Shown here one piece after another: positions 34,058-43,130 of a DNA stretch of 64,000 nucleotides (positions within the stretch are counted from its first letter, which is position 1; the number at the start of each line of letters is the position of its first letter). The notes beneath the pieces are model-generated. The model was not told where the DNA came from, made no database searches, and saw only the letters and a list, made by a program, of their open reading frames with translations. The stretch comes from Streptomyces venezuelae (GTDB lineage: Bacteria; Actinomycetota; Actinomycetes; Streptomycetales; Streptomycetaceae). Location: the NCBI RefSeq assembly GCF_008642315.1, contig NZ_CP029192.1:248001-312000 (forward strand), in the 5' to 3' direction. The position numbers were made by a program, and so were the translations under genes.

Positions 34058-34333
34058 GTCGGACAGGACGCGGCTGCGGCTGATCCACCTGACTGAGATG
34101 TAGGCACCATCGAACAGGGATGCGAGGAGTCGCCGTCCCGCATGATTCGGTCCGCACGTCACTACCCGGGCCGCCGGAGGGGAGTTAGTCGATCAGCCGC
34201 ATGCGGTGCAGAGACGATTCTGCACAGGGACTCGCGGTGTGAGACACGCGAGCGGGAGTGGTGGTCCGGAGTGCGAGGGCGAGGACGCGGAGAAGGGCGG
34301 GCGCGAGGACGCGGTCATGAGGAGGGCGTCGGA

Positions 34334-36802
34334 GTGCTCGTCGGACGGGCCGAGGAGCTGGGCGCGCTCCGCGGGATGCTCGCCCGGGGCCGACTCGTGA
34401 CCGTCGTGGGCGGCGCTGGCATCGGCAAGAGTTTGCTCGCCGAGCACGCGGCCGCCGCGGTCGGGAGTTCGATGCCGGACGGTGTGGTGCGGGTGCGGTG
34501 GTGGGACGGCATCCCCGCGCGGCGGCGGTCGGTCGCGGAGGCGGTCGTGGAGGCGGTGGACGGTGGGAGGGAGCGGACGGCCGACGGGGTGGGCGTGTCG
34601 GGGTCCGACGGTGTCGTCGCGCTCACGGACCGCCTGCGGTCGCGGCGGATGCTCGTGGTGCTGGACGACTTCGATCCGGTACGCGGTGAGTGTGTACGTG
34701 TCGTACGGGCACTCCTCGACGGAGCCCCGGACGTGCGGATCCTGGCCGCGGGGCGTCATCCGCTGGGCCTGGGCGAGGAGGCGGTGCTGCGGCTAGGGCC
34801 ACTGGGGGGTGGGGTGCGTGGAGGTGTTACCGACGCCGCGGAGTACGTGGGCGTCGGCGCGGCTGAGAACGCTGACGCTGCGGCCCAGGTTGACGCCGAC
34901 GCGGCCTGTGCCGAGCACACCGAGCACATCGAGCACGCCCAGCACACCGAGCGCACCGGCCGAGCCGACGACGCGGACTCTGCCGACTTCACCCCGGTCA
35001 CCGCCGGTCCCGCCGCCACGCTCTTCCTCACGCGGATGCGGGACGCCAGGCGCCGCGCGGGCCACGACACGCCTCCCCGCGGCCGTCCCGGCGGCTCCCG
35101 CCACACGCCCGGCGACCACGTGGACGAGGTGCGGCTGGCGGACGACATCTGTCGGCGGCTCGAAGGGACACCGCTGGCCATCGAGCTGGCGGCGGCGCAG
35201 GCAGCGCAGTACTCGCTGCCCCAGCTCGCCCTCATGCTGAAGACCGCGCAGGGCTGGCTCGGCGTGGCGGACGCGCGGCTGCGCAGGCACAGGTCGTTGC
35301 GCGCGGCCGTCGGAGCGGGGTACGCGCTGTGCGGCTCGGCGGAACGGACCGTATGGGCCCGGCTCAGCGTGTTCGCCGGGAACTTCGACGAGGACGCGGC
35401 CGCGTACGTGTGCTCGGGCGGCGGCCTCGACGCCCAGGACGTACCGGCGTCGCTGGCCCGCCTGGTGCTCGCCTCGGTCCTGGAACCGGTCCGCGACCCC
35501 GGTGGCGTCCTCTCCCCGCGCTACCGCATGTCCGCCGCGGTCCGCGGGTTCGGCGCCGAGCGGCTGCAGTCGGCCGGGGAGACGGCCGCGGCGGTCAGCC
35601 GTCACCTGTACTGGTACGGCCATGTCGCCTCCACCGCACACCACTTGTGGAGCAGCGGGCTGCACGAGGAGGCCGCCGCGCTCGTCCGCGACGACGAGGC
35701 CGACCTGCGCGCGGCCCTGGCCAGGGAGCCGAGCGTCACGGACCCGGCGTCGACGACGCTGGCGGTCGCCGTGGACCTGTGGTTCTGGTGGGCGGTGTGC
35801 GGTCACGCGGAAGAGGGCCGCGCGCTGCTGCGCCGCCTGCTGCCGCTCGTCCGGTCCGACACGCGGGTGTGCGGGCAGGCGATGTGGCTGGCGGGCTGGC
35901 TCGCCGTGTGCGCCGGCTCCCCGGCACCGGAGGCGGCCGAACTGCTGGGCCAGGCCTGGCGGGTGGCCATGTTCGCCGGGGACGACGCGACCGTGGGGCG
36001 GGTCTCGCACGTGCTCGGCGCGATGGCCCTCGCGGACGGGCGGACCGAGCGGGCCATCGCCCACCTGCGGGCGGCCGCCGACACGATTCCCGTGCACGCG
36101 GAGCACGGGCCCCCGGCGGCTGTCAGCTGGGCGCTGCTGGCGGTGGCGCAGGCCGAGATCAGGCCGGGCGACGCGCGACGCAGCATCCGGCGCGCCTCGG
36201 CGGGTCCGCAGGCCCGCCATGACGTCTGGACCCGGTCGATGACGCAGTACGCGCAGGCTTTCGTCGACCACTTCCGAGGCCGCCGCAGCCGCGCATGGCG
36301 CAGGGCGCACAAGGCGCTGGCCGGGGCGGTGGGAGTGGGAGGCGCGGCGTCCGAAGCGGCTGAGGGAAACACTGCACTCCACCGCGCCGCCAAAGGCACG
36401 GCGCCCCAGCGATCCGGGGAAGGTCCTGCGTCCGAGCGGGCCGGGGAAAACCCGGCGTGCATGCAGCTCGAAGAAGGCCCCGCGCCCAAGCAGCCCGAAG
36501 AAGGGCCCGGATCCAAGCAGCCCGGAGAAAGCCCCGCATCCAGGCAGCCCGGGGAGAATCCGGCGTCCGGGGAAGGCCCCGCGTCCGGAAAGAGCCCGGC
36601 GGCCGAGCGGTCCGTAGTCGCCATGACCGGGCCGCCCGGCGCCGCGCTCATCCACCAGCTGATCGCCGACATCGAGTCGGGCCCACCGCCGACGCGGTCG
36701 GCGCCCCAGCCCGCGACGGTAGGCCAGGAGGACGCACCCGACGGCACCTCGTCGCGGTGCGGCTCACACCCACCCGACGTACCCGCATCGGGCCCGCTAT
36801 AA
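34334..36802 (+). CDS. STAND NTPase (LuxR-regulator type) without a DNA-binding domain, repetitive C-terminus
   Basis: An 822-residue protein that opens directly with the NTPase: 'LVGRAEELGALRGMLARGRLVTVVGGAGIGKS' (P-loop at 26-33) and Walker B 'MLVVLDDFDPV'. It continues with 'GTPLAIELAAAQAAQYSLPQLALML' and a winged-helix/TPR-like helical middle. These are the STAND modules of Streptomyces LuxR/AfsR-type regulators. No N-terminal SARP or OmpR domain and no C-terminal LuxR HTH is present. The last 150 residues are instead low complexity with 9-10 residue repeats. It may act as a ligand-driven scaffold rather than a DNA-binding factor. The GTG at 34334 is 8 bases after 'ggagg'. It is divergent from the ABC transporter gene. 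Confidence 0.8.
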   Translation: MLVGRAEELGALRGMLARGRLVTVVGGAGIGKSLLAEHAAAAVGSSMPDGVVRVRWWDGIPARRRSVAEAVVEAVDGGRERTADGVGVSGSDGVVALTDRLRSRRMLVVLDDFDPVRGECVRVVRALLDGAPDVRILAAGRHPLGLGEEAVLRLGPLGGGVRGGVTDAAEYVGVGAAENADAAAQVDADAACAEHTEHIEHAQHTERTGRADDADSADFTPVTAGPAATLFLTRMRDARRRAGHDTPPRGRPGGSRHTPGDHVDEVRLADDICRRLEGTPLAIELAAAQAAQYSLPQLALMLKTAQGWLGVADARLRRHRSLRAAVGAGYALCGSAERTVWARLSVFAGNFDEDAAAYVCSGGGLDAQDVPASLARLVLASVLEPVRDPGGVLSPRYRMSAAVRGFGAERLQSAGETAAAVSRHLYWYGHVASTAHHLWSSGLHEEAAALVRDDEADLRAALAREPSVTDPASTTLAVAVDLWFWWAVCGHAEEGRALLRRLLPLVRSDTRVCGQAMWLAGWLAVCAGSPAPEAAELLGQAWRVAMFAGDDATVGRVSHVLGAMALADGRTERAIAHLRAAADTIPVHAEHGPPAAVSWALLAVAQAEIRPGDARRSIRRASAGPQARHDVWTRSMTQYAQAFVDHFRGRRSRAWRRAHKALAGAVGVGGAASEAAEGNTALHRAAKGTAPQRSGEGPASERAGENPACMQLEEGPAPKQPEEGPGSKQPGESPASRQPGENPASGEGPASGKSPAAERSVVAMTGPPGAALIHQLIADIESGPPPTRSAPQPATVGQEDAPDGTSSRCGSHPPDVPASGPL
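36411..36600 (+). repeat. Degenerate 27-30 base tandem repeats encoding 9-10 residue units
   Basis: About six imperfect units encode segments such as GEGPASERA, GENPACMQL, EEGPAPKQP, EEGPGSKQP, GESPASRQP and GENPASG. DNA units share the core aagcagcccgaagaagg with changes. They form the disordered tail of the STAND NTPase and could vary in copy number between strains. Confidence 0.8.
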
Positions 36803-36885
36803 GAACCCCGAGCGGCCCAAGTGCTCCCAGTGCCCCGCCCCGACTCACCCTTACCGCACCGCCAAGCACCCCGCCCGACACCCCC

Positions 36886-38295
36886 TCACCGCACCCCCCG
36901 CCCCTCCAACACCACCTGCCAGTCCGGTACCCCCGGCGTCGTCGCCTCCGTGCGTGAGGGGGTCGCGCGACGGCCGCCTCGGGTGAAGAAGTCGGCCAGG
37001 GGGAGCGTCGCCGCGCCCACCGTGACGGCGTCGGGGCCCAGTTGGCCGAGGTCGACCTTCGCGCGGGCCGCCGGGTGGCGGAGCGCGTACGACTCGGCGT
37101 ACCGGCGGACGGCGGGCAGCAGGTGCGGGCCCAGTTGGAGGCCGGCCCAGCCGCCGACGAGAACGCGTTCGGGACCGAAGAGGTTGATGAGGTCGGAGAT
37201 GCCCGCGCCGAGGTACTCCGCGGTCTCGTCGAGCACGGCGACCGCGACAGGATCGGGCGTGCCGCCCTCCCGCGGATACGCCGCCGCGAGCAGCGCGCTC
37301 ACCCCCGTCTCCTCGTCCGCGCCGGACGGCAGCACACCGCCCGCCTCCTGCCAGCGCGCGAGCAGCGCCTCGGCGCCCGCGTAGGCCTCCAGGCAGCCGC
37401 GCGCCCCGCACCGGCAGCGGCGGCCACGGACGTTCACGGTCAGGTGGCCCCACTCGGCGGGGCCGCCACGCGCCCCGCCGTGGATGACGCCCCCGGTGAC
37501 GACACACGCGCCCACACCGGAACCGATCAGCACGATCGCCGCGTCCTGTGCGCCCCGGCCGCCGCCGAACCACATCTCGGCCTGGCCGAGGGCGCGGGCT
37601 CCGTTGTCCACGAAGTAGGCCGTGTCCGGCGGGAGTTCGATCGCCTCACGCAGCATGCGTTCCAGCGGGACCGCGTCCCAGCCGATGGTCTGGCCGTGCA
37701 CCACCGTGCCGCCCACACCAACCGCGGCACCCACGCCACTCGCGCCACCCCCGCCGCCCGCACCGCCGCCCCCTTCGTCCCGGTCGACGATGCCCGGCAC
37801 GCCGACCCCCACGCCGATCAGGCCCCCGTGCGGCACGCCGGTCGTCGTGGAACCGTCCGGCGCGCCGGGTTCGATGCCCGCCTCGGCCGCGACCTCCGCC
37901 ACGCCTTCCGCGATGTGGCGGACGACCGTCTCCACATCGTGCCCCGAGTCCGTCAACGGGCGTTCCGTGCGCGCGAGTTCCGTCAGCGCGAGGTCGAACG
38001 CCTCCACGCGGACCCGCGTCTCCCCCACGTCGACGCCGATGAGGCGGCCGCTCGACGGGGCGACGCGCAGCAGCGTGCGGGGGCGGCCGCCGTCGGACTC
38101 GACGCTCCCCGCCTCCTCCAGGATGCCGTCCGCGGTGAGTTCGGCGACGACGTTGCTCACGGAACCCGAACTGAGTCCGGTCGCGGGGCCAAGCGCCTGC
38201 CGGCTCATCGGCCCACCGAAATACAACCGTTGCAACACCGACGCCCGGTTGCCCACTCGCAGGTCGCGCACCGTTCGACTGCTCCGCTCGGCCAT
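36886..38295 (-). CDS. ROK-family transcriptional regulator
   Basis: A 469-residue regulator. The N-terminal winged helix ('RLYFGGPMSRQALGPATGLSSGSVSNVVAELTADGIL') is followed by the ROK sugar-kinase-like fold. That fold has 'GVDVGETRVRVEAFDLALTEL', the 'GVGVGVPGIVD' loop, and the zinc site 'RRCRCGARGCLEAYAG'. A Gly-rich insert ('EGGGGAGGGGGASGVG') is unusual and lies after the PGIVD loop. ROK regulators repress sugar operons and are released by a sugar. The gene is divergent from a complete carbohydrate ABC importer and beta-glucosidase operon, so it is the likely repressor. The 195-base gap contains a 27-base imperfect palindrome that suits it. Confidence 0.88.
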   Translation of the reverse strand: MAERSSRTVRDLRVGNRASVLQRLYFGGPMSRQALGPATGLSSGSVSNVVAELTADGILEEAGSVESDGGRPRTLLRVAPSSGRLIGVDVGETRVRVEAFDLALTELARTERPLTDSGHDVETVVRHIAEGVAEVAAEAGIEPGAPDGSTTTGVPHGGLIGVGVGVPGIVDRDEGGGGAGGGGGASGVGAAVGVGGTVVHGQTIGWDAVPLERMLREAIELPPDTAYFVDNGARALGQAEMWFGGGRGAQDAAIVLIGSGVGACVVTGGVIHGGARGGPAEWGHLTVNVRGRRCRCGARGCLEAYAGAEALLARWQEAGGVLPSGADEETGVSALLAAAYPREGGTPDPVAVAVLDETAEYLGAGISDLINLFGPERVLVGGWAGLQLGPHLLPAVRRYAESYALRHPAARAKVDLGQLGPDAVTVGAATLPLADFFTRGGRRATPSRTEATTPGVPDWQVVLEGRGVR

Positions 38296-38362
38296 GTGGC
38301 TCCTCTCCGATCGGCAACATACCCGTGCGCGACCCCTTGACGCGACTTTCTCTCAGGTTTTA

Positions 38363-38389
38363 ACTCACGTCCTAAATTAAGTCGTGAAT
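38363..38389. promoter_or_regulatory. 27-base imperfect palindrome, likely ROK operator
   Basis: The AT-rich centre cctaaattaag is flanked by TCACG and CGTGA. When the 27 bases are compared with their own reverse complement, 10 of 13 paired positions match. It lies 68 bases before the ROK gene and 102 bases before the sugar-binding protein gene, where a shared operator would be expected. Confidence 0.7.
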
Positions 38390-38490
38390 CCGTTCAGACG
38401 TCGAAGTCGAAGACGAAGTCGGCGCCTCTGCACGCCTGTTCTCCTCACTCCTCATTCCCGTTCATCCACCACGAAAGGGACGGATCCGTC

Positions 38491-39813
38491 ATGCGCAGAC
38501 TCCGAGCCTTGGCAGCTCTCGCCACCGTGACCGCTCTCTCCGGTGCCACCCTCACGGCCTGCGGCGGCGGCACGAGCACCGGCGGCGAGGGCAGCAACGC
38601 CTCGCCCAAGACGCTCACTTACTGGGCCTCCAACCAGGGGCCGAACATCGCGGCGGACAAGAAGATCCTCACGCCCGAGCTGAAGAAGTTCGAGCAGCAG
38701 ACGGGGATCAAGGTCAAGCTGGAGGTCATCCCCTGGTCCGACCTGCTCAACCGGATCCTCGCCGCGACCACGTCGGGGCAGGGCCCCGACGTCCTCAACA
38801 TCGGCAACACCTGGTCGTCCTCGCTCCAGGCCACCGGCGCCCTGCTGCCCTGGGACGCCGAGAACTTCAAGGCGATCGGCGGCAAGGACCGCTTCGTCGA
38901 CGCGGCGCTCGGCTCGACGGGCACCGAGGGCAAGGACCCGGCTGCGGTGCCGCTGTACTCACTGTCGTACGCCCTCTACTACAACAAGGCCATGTTCAAG
39001 GAGGCGGGCATCAGCAAGCCGCCCGCCACCTGGGACGACCTCGTCACCGTCGGCAAGAAGCTCTCCAAGGACGGCAAGTGGGCGCTCGGCGCGGAGGGTT
39101 CGAACCTGGTGAACAACATCCACCAGGCCTTCGCCCTCGGCAAACAGCACGGCGCGGACTTCTTCGACGCGCAGGGCAAGCCGACCTTCACCTCGAACGG
39201 TGCGGTGTCCGCCGTGAAGCAGTACGTCGACTTCATGGCCAAGGACAAGATCATCGCACCGGGCAACGCCGAGTACGCGCAGAACCAGTCGCTGCGGGAC
39301 TTCGCGCAGGGCAAGACGGCGATGGTGCTGTGGCAGGCCGCGGCGACCACGTTCGAGGCGCAGGGCATGAAGCCCGACGACTGGGGAGTGGCCCCCGTGC
39401 CCGTGGCCTCCGGGAAGCCCGGTGCTGAGCGGCAGGTCAACTCGATGGTCGCGGGCATCAATCTCGCCGTCTTCAAGAACACCGACAACCTCGACGGCGC
39501 CCGCAAGTTCGTGAAGTTCATGACGAGCGACGCCGAACAGGCCCATCTCAACAAGGCGTACGGGTCGATCCCGCCGGTCACCGCCGCGCAGAAGGACGCC
39601 GCCTTCGACCGCCAGGACACCGCTGTGCTGCGCGACACGCTCCGCAAGAGCGCGGCGCCGCTGCCGCAGGTGCCCAACGAATCGCAGTTCGAGACGTCGG
39701 TGGGCACGGCCATCAAGAAGCTGTTCGCCGACGCGGCGGCGGGCAGGCCGGTCACCACGGAGTCCGTGAAGTCCGAGCTGTCCAAGGCGCAGCAGCAGAT
39801 GCCGAAGAGCTGA
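38491..39813 (+). CDS. Sugar ABC transporter substrate-binding lipoprotein
   Basis: A 440-residue extracytoplasmic solute-binding protein (family 1). The lipobox 'LTACGGG' places the lipidated Cys at 24. The mature protein has 'LTYWASNQGPNIAADKK', the ligand-site 'QGPDVLNIGNTWSSSL', 'YSLSYALYYNKAMFKEAGI' and 'AGINLAVFKNTDNLDGARKFVKFMTSDAEQ', all typical of oligosaccharide-binding components. Trp and Tyr residues in these loops would stack on sugar rings. It is the first gene of an operon with two permeases and a beta-glucosidase, so beta-glucosides or cello-oligosaccharides are the likely ligands (inference). The ATP-binding subunit is not encoded here; in Streptomyces the shared ATPase MsiK usually serves such systems. 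Confidence 0.9.
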   Translation: MRRLRALAALATVTALSGATLTACGGGTSTGGEGSNASPKTLTYWASNQGPNIAADKKILTPELKKFEQQTGIKVKLEVIPWSDLLNRILAATTSGQGPDVLNIGNTWSSSLQATGALLPWDAENFKAIGGKDRFVDAALGSTGTEGKDPAAVPLYSLSYALYYNKAMFKEAGISKPPATWDDLVTVGKKLSKDGKWALGAEGSNLVNNIHQAFALGKQHGADFFDAQGKPTFTSNGAVSAVKQYVDFMAKDKIIAPGNAEYAQNQSLRDFAQGKTAMVLWQAAATTFEAQGMKPDDWGVAPVPVASGKPGAERQVNSMVAGINLAVFKNTDNLDGARKFVKFMTSDAEQAHLNKAYGSIPPVTAAQKDAAFDRQDTAVLRDTLRKSAAPLPQVPNESQFETSVGTAIKKLFADAAAGRPVTTESVKSELSKAQQQMPKS

Positions 39814-39837
39814 GAGCCGAGAGTCGAGAGCCGACCC

Positions 39838-40833
39838 GTGACCACCCTCACCACACCACCGCCCTCCAAGGAGCGGGCCGCGCCGCCCGCCGGCAAGCGC
39901 CCCTCACGACTGCGCCTGCCCGCCCGCCTGCGCCGCGTCTCGCTCCCCTACCTCCTGCTGCTCCCCGCCCTGCTCCTCGAACTCGTCGTCCACCTCATAC
40001 CGATGGGCGTCGGCATCGTGATGAGCTTCAAGGAGCTCACGCAGTTCTTCATCCGCGACTGGGGCGCCGCCCCCTGGACCGGCCTGGACAACTACAAGCT
40101 GTCGGTGGACTTCGACGCCCCGGTCGGCGAGGCGCTGCTGCACTCGTTCTTCGTGACCGTCGCGTTCACCGTGCTGTCCGTGGGCCTGTGCTGGCTGATC
40201 GGCACGGCCGCCGCCGTCTTCATGCAGGAGCACTTCCGCGGCCGCGGTCTGCTGCGGGCCGTCTTCCTGATCCCGTACGCGCTGCCGGTGTACGCGGCGG
40301 TCATCACCTGGTCGTTCATGTTCCAGCGCGACACCGGTCTGATCAACCACGTGCTGCACGACCAGCTGGGGCTCACCGACAGCCGCCCGTTCTGGCTCAT
40401 CGGCGACAACAGTTTCGTCGCGCTGCTGACCGTGTCGGTGTGGAAGGGCTGGCCGTTCGCCTTCCTCATCGTCATGGCGGGGCTCCAGAACATCCCCAAG
40501 GAGCAGTACGAGGCCGCGGCGATCGACGGTGCGGGGATGTGGCAGCAGGTGCGGCGCATCACGCTGCCGTCGCTGCGCCCCGTGAACCAGGTCCTCGTCC
40601 TGGTGCTCTTCCTGTGGACGTTCAACGACTTCAACACGCCGTACGTCCTGTTCGGCAAGTCGGCGCCCGAGGCCGCCGACCTCATCTCCATCCACATCTA
40701 CCAGTCGTCGTTCGTCACCTGGAACTTCGGCACAGGATCCGCCATGTCGGTCCTGCTGCTGCTCTTCCTTCTCCTGGTGACGGCCGGCTATCTCCTGGTG
40801 ACCTCGCGGGGAAGGAAGACCGCCGATGTCTAG
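39838..40833 (+). CDS. Sugar ABC transporter permease (MalF-like)
   Basis: A 331-residue inner-membrane permease with six predicted helices after a Pro-rich N-terminal tail. The family EAA loop that docks on the ATPase is 'EQYEAAAIDGAGMWQQVRRITLPSLRP', in the normal place before the last two helices. The first segment, 'LPYLLLLPALLLELVVHLIPMGVGIVMSF', is a long hydrophobic helix pair. It forms the translocation channel with the next permease. The GTG at 39838 lies 24 bases after the binding-protein stop, and the stop overlaps the next gene by 8 bases, indicating an operon. Confidence 0.9.
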   Translation: MTTLTTPPPSKERAAPPAGKRPSRLRLPARLRRVSLPYLLLLPALLLELVVHLIPMGVGIVMSFKELTQFFIRDWGAAPWTGLDNYKLSVDFDAPVGEALLHSFFVTVAFTVLSVGLCWLIGTAAAVFMQEHFRGRGLLRAVFLIPYALPVYAAVITWSFMFQRDTGLINHVLHDQLGLTDSRPFWLIGDNSFVALLTVSVWKGWPFAFLIVMAGLQNIPKEQYEAAAIDGAGMWQQVRRITLPSLRPVNQVLVLVLFLWTFNDFNTPYVLFGKSAPEAADLISIHIYQSSFVTWNFGTGSAMSVLLLLFLLLVTAGYLLVTSRGRKTADV

Positions 40834-41701
40834 CCGTGCACCGGGGGCGAGCCGCTCACCGATGGCCGCGCCGCGTTCGTTCCTGTGGTCGCGTCGGATC
40901 TTCCTGACGCTCCTCGCCGGGTTCGTGCTGCTGCCCGTGTACGTGATGGTGAGCAGTTCCCTCAAGCCCTTGCAGGATGTGTCCGGCTCGTTCCGCTGGA
41001 TGCCGAGCGGGTTCACCGTGCGGCCGTACTTCGACATCTGGAAGACGGTGCCGCTCGCCGACTACTTCATGAACTCGCTGATCGTGGCTGGCGCGGCGAC
41101 GGTGTGCTCGGTGGTCATCGCGGTGTTCGCCGCGTACGCGGTCAGCCGCTACCGCTTCCGCGGCAAGCGGGTGTTCACCGTGACCGTCCTGTCGACGCAG
41201 ATGTTCCCGGGCATTCTCTTTCTGCTGCCGCTCTTCCTCATCTACGTCAACGTCGGCAACGCCACCGGCATCGCGCTGTTCGGTTCGCGCGCCGGTCTGA
41301 TCCTCACCTACCTCACGTTCTCGCTGCCCTTCTCCATCTGGATGCTCATCGGGTACTTCGACTCGGTGCCTCGCGAGCTGGACGAGGCGGCGCTGGTCGA
41401 CGGCTGCGGGCCGCTGCGTGCGCTGTTCCGGGTCGTGGTGCCCGCCGCGATCCCCGGCATCGTCGCCGTCGCCGTCTACGCCTTCATGACCGCGTGGGGA
41501 GAGGTGCTCTTCGCCTCGGTCATGACCAACGACACCACGCGCACCCTCGCCGTGGGCCTCCAGGGCTACGCGACGCAGAACGACGTGTACTGGAACCAGG
41601 TCATGGCCGCCTCCCTCGTCGTGAGCATCCCCGTCGTCGCCGGCTTCCTGCTCCTGCAGCGCTACCTCGTCGCCGGACTGACCGCCGGAGCCGTCAAGTG
41701 A
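40826..41701 (+). CDS. Sugar ABC transporter permease (MalG-like)
   Basis: A 291-residue partner permease with six predicted helices. The EAA loop is '[29 protein letters not shown]'. The MalG-type N-terminal '[37 protein letters not shown]' is present, including the 'SSLK' periplasmic motif. The start overlaps the previous gene by 8 bases and its stop is followed after 29 bases by the glucosidase GTG. Together with the MalF-like subunit and the lipoprotein it makes a carbohydrate importer of the CUT1 class. Confidence 0.9.
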   Translation: MSSRAPGASRSPMAAPRSFLWSRRIFLTLLAGFVLLPVYVMVSSSLKPLQDVSGSFRWMPSGFTVRPYFDIWKTVPLADYFMNSLIVAGAATVCSVVIAVFAAYAVSRYRFRGKRVFTVTVLSTQMFPGILFLLPLFLIYVNVGNATGIALFGSRAGLILTYLTFSLPFSIWMLIGYFDSVPRELDEAALVDGCGPLRALFRVVVPAAIPGIVAVAVYAFMTAWGEVLFASVMTNDTTRTLAVGLQGYATQNDVYWNQVMAASLVVSIPVVAGFLLLQRYLVAGLTAGAVK

Positions 41702-41730
41702 CCCTCCCGCCCCTGCCCGAAAGGAACTCC

Positions 41731-43116
41731 GTGACCGACCCCTCCTCCCCGGCCGTCCCCTCCCCCGACCTCTCCGCGCTCCCCCGGGACTTCGCATGGG
41801 GCGTGGCCACCTCGGCGTACCAGATCGAAGGAGCCGTCGACGAGGACGGCCGCGCCCCCTCGATCTGGGACACGTTCGCCCGCACGCCGGGCGCGATCGA
41901 CGGCGGCGACACGGGCGACGTGGCGTGCGACCACTACCACCGCTGGCCCGAGGACATCGCGCTGATGCGGGAGCTCGGCGTCGACTCCTACCGTTTCTCG
42001 CTCGCCTGGCCGCGCATCGTGCCCGGCGGCGACGGGCCGGTCAACGCGGCGGGCCTCGACTTCTACGACCGGCTCGTCGACGCCCTTCTGGAAGCGGGCA
42101 TCACCCCGAACGCGACCCTCTACCACTGGGATCTGCCGCAGGCGCTGCAGGACCGCGGGGGCTGGCCCGAGCGCGCGACCGCCGAGCGCTTCGCCGTGTA
42201 CGCCTCGGTGGCGGCCGAGCGGCTCGGCGACCGGGTGCCGCTCTGGGCGACGCTCAACGAACCGTTGTGCTCCGCCTGGATCGGCCACCTGGAGGGCCGC
42301 ATGGCGCCGGGGCTCACCGATCTGACGGCCGCCGTGCGCGCGTCCTACCATCTGCTGCTCGGGCACGGTCTCGCCGCGCAGGCGATCCGTGCGGCGGCGC
42401 CCGGCGCGGAGGTCGGCATCGTCAACAACCTCTCGCCGGTGGAGGCCGCCTCCGACCGGCCCGAGGACGTCGCCGCCGCCCGGCGGGTGGACGGGCACAC
42501 CAACCGCTGGTGGCTCGACCCGCTGCACGGGCGCGGCTTCCCCGCCGACATGCGGGAGGTGTACGGCGTCGACCTGCCGGAGCGCGCGGGTGACCTCGCG
42601 ACCATCGCGCAGCCGCTGGACTGGCTGGGGCTCAACTACTACTTCCCGGCGGTCGTCGCCGACGACCCGGCGGGTCCCGCGCCGTTCGCACGCCAGCTGT
42701 ACCGGCCCGAAGTGCCGCACACCGGCATGGACTGGGAGATCGACGCGAACGGCATCGAGAGCCTGCTGATGCGGCTGACGGAGGAGTACGGGGCGCGACG
42801 TCTCTACGTCACCGAGAACGGCTCCGCGTACCCCGATGTGGTTCGCGCGGACGGCACGATCCACGACGTGGAGCGCTCCCGTTATCTGGGCGAGCACCTG
42901 GCGGCCTGCGCCCGTGCGGCGCACAGGGGTGCACCGCTGGCCGGGTACTACGCGTGGTCGCTCCTGGACAACTTCGAGTGGGCGTACGGCTACGACAAGC
43001 GTTTTGGTCTGGTCCACGTCGACTACGCGACGCAGCGCCGCACGGTCAAGGGCAGCGGCCGCCACTACGCGGACCTGGTCCGGACCCACCGCCACCGCAC
43101 CGCGCGGGCCGCCTGA
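41731..43116 (+). CDS. Glycoside hydrolase family 1 beta-glucosidase
   Basis: A 461-residue GH1 enzyme. The acid/base Glu177 is in '[12 protein letters not shown]' and the nucleophile Glu362 in '[12 protein letters not shown]'. The N-terminal '[29 protein letters not shown]' is the family signature, and '[25 protein letters not shown]' (here 'YAWSLL') closes the fold. It has no signal peptide, so it hydrolyses imported beta-glucosides such as cellobiose in the cytoplasm. The GTG at 41731 follows 'gaaaggaa' by 5 bases; the GTG at 41698 has no site. It is the last gene of the operon controlled by the ROK regulator. Confidence 0.92.
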   Translation: MTDPSSPAVPSPDLSALPRDFAWGVATSAYQIEGAVDEDGRAPSIWDTFARTPGAIDGGDTGDVACDHYHRWPEDIALMRELGVDSYRFSLAWPRIVPGGDGPVNAAGLDFYDRLVDALLEAGITPNATLYHWDLPQALQDRGGWPERATAERFAVYASVAAERLGDRVPLWATLNEPLCSAWIGHLEGRMAPGLTDLTAAVRASYHLLLGHGLAAQAIRAAAPGAEVGIVNNLSPVEAASDRPEDVAAARRVDGHTNRWWLDPLHGRGFPADMREVYGVDLPERAGDLATIAQPLDWLGLNYYFPAVVADDPAGPAPFARQLYRPEVPHTGMDWEIDANGIESLLMRLTEEYGARRLYVTENGSAYPDVVRADGTIHDVERSRYLGEHLAACARAAHRGAPLAGYYAWSLLDNFEWAYGYDKRFGLVHVDYATQRRTVKGSGRHYADLVRTHRHRTARAA

Positions 43117-43130
43117 CCGCGGAACCCGTG

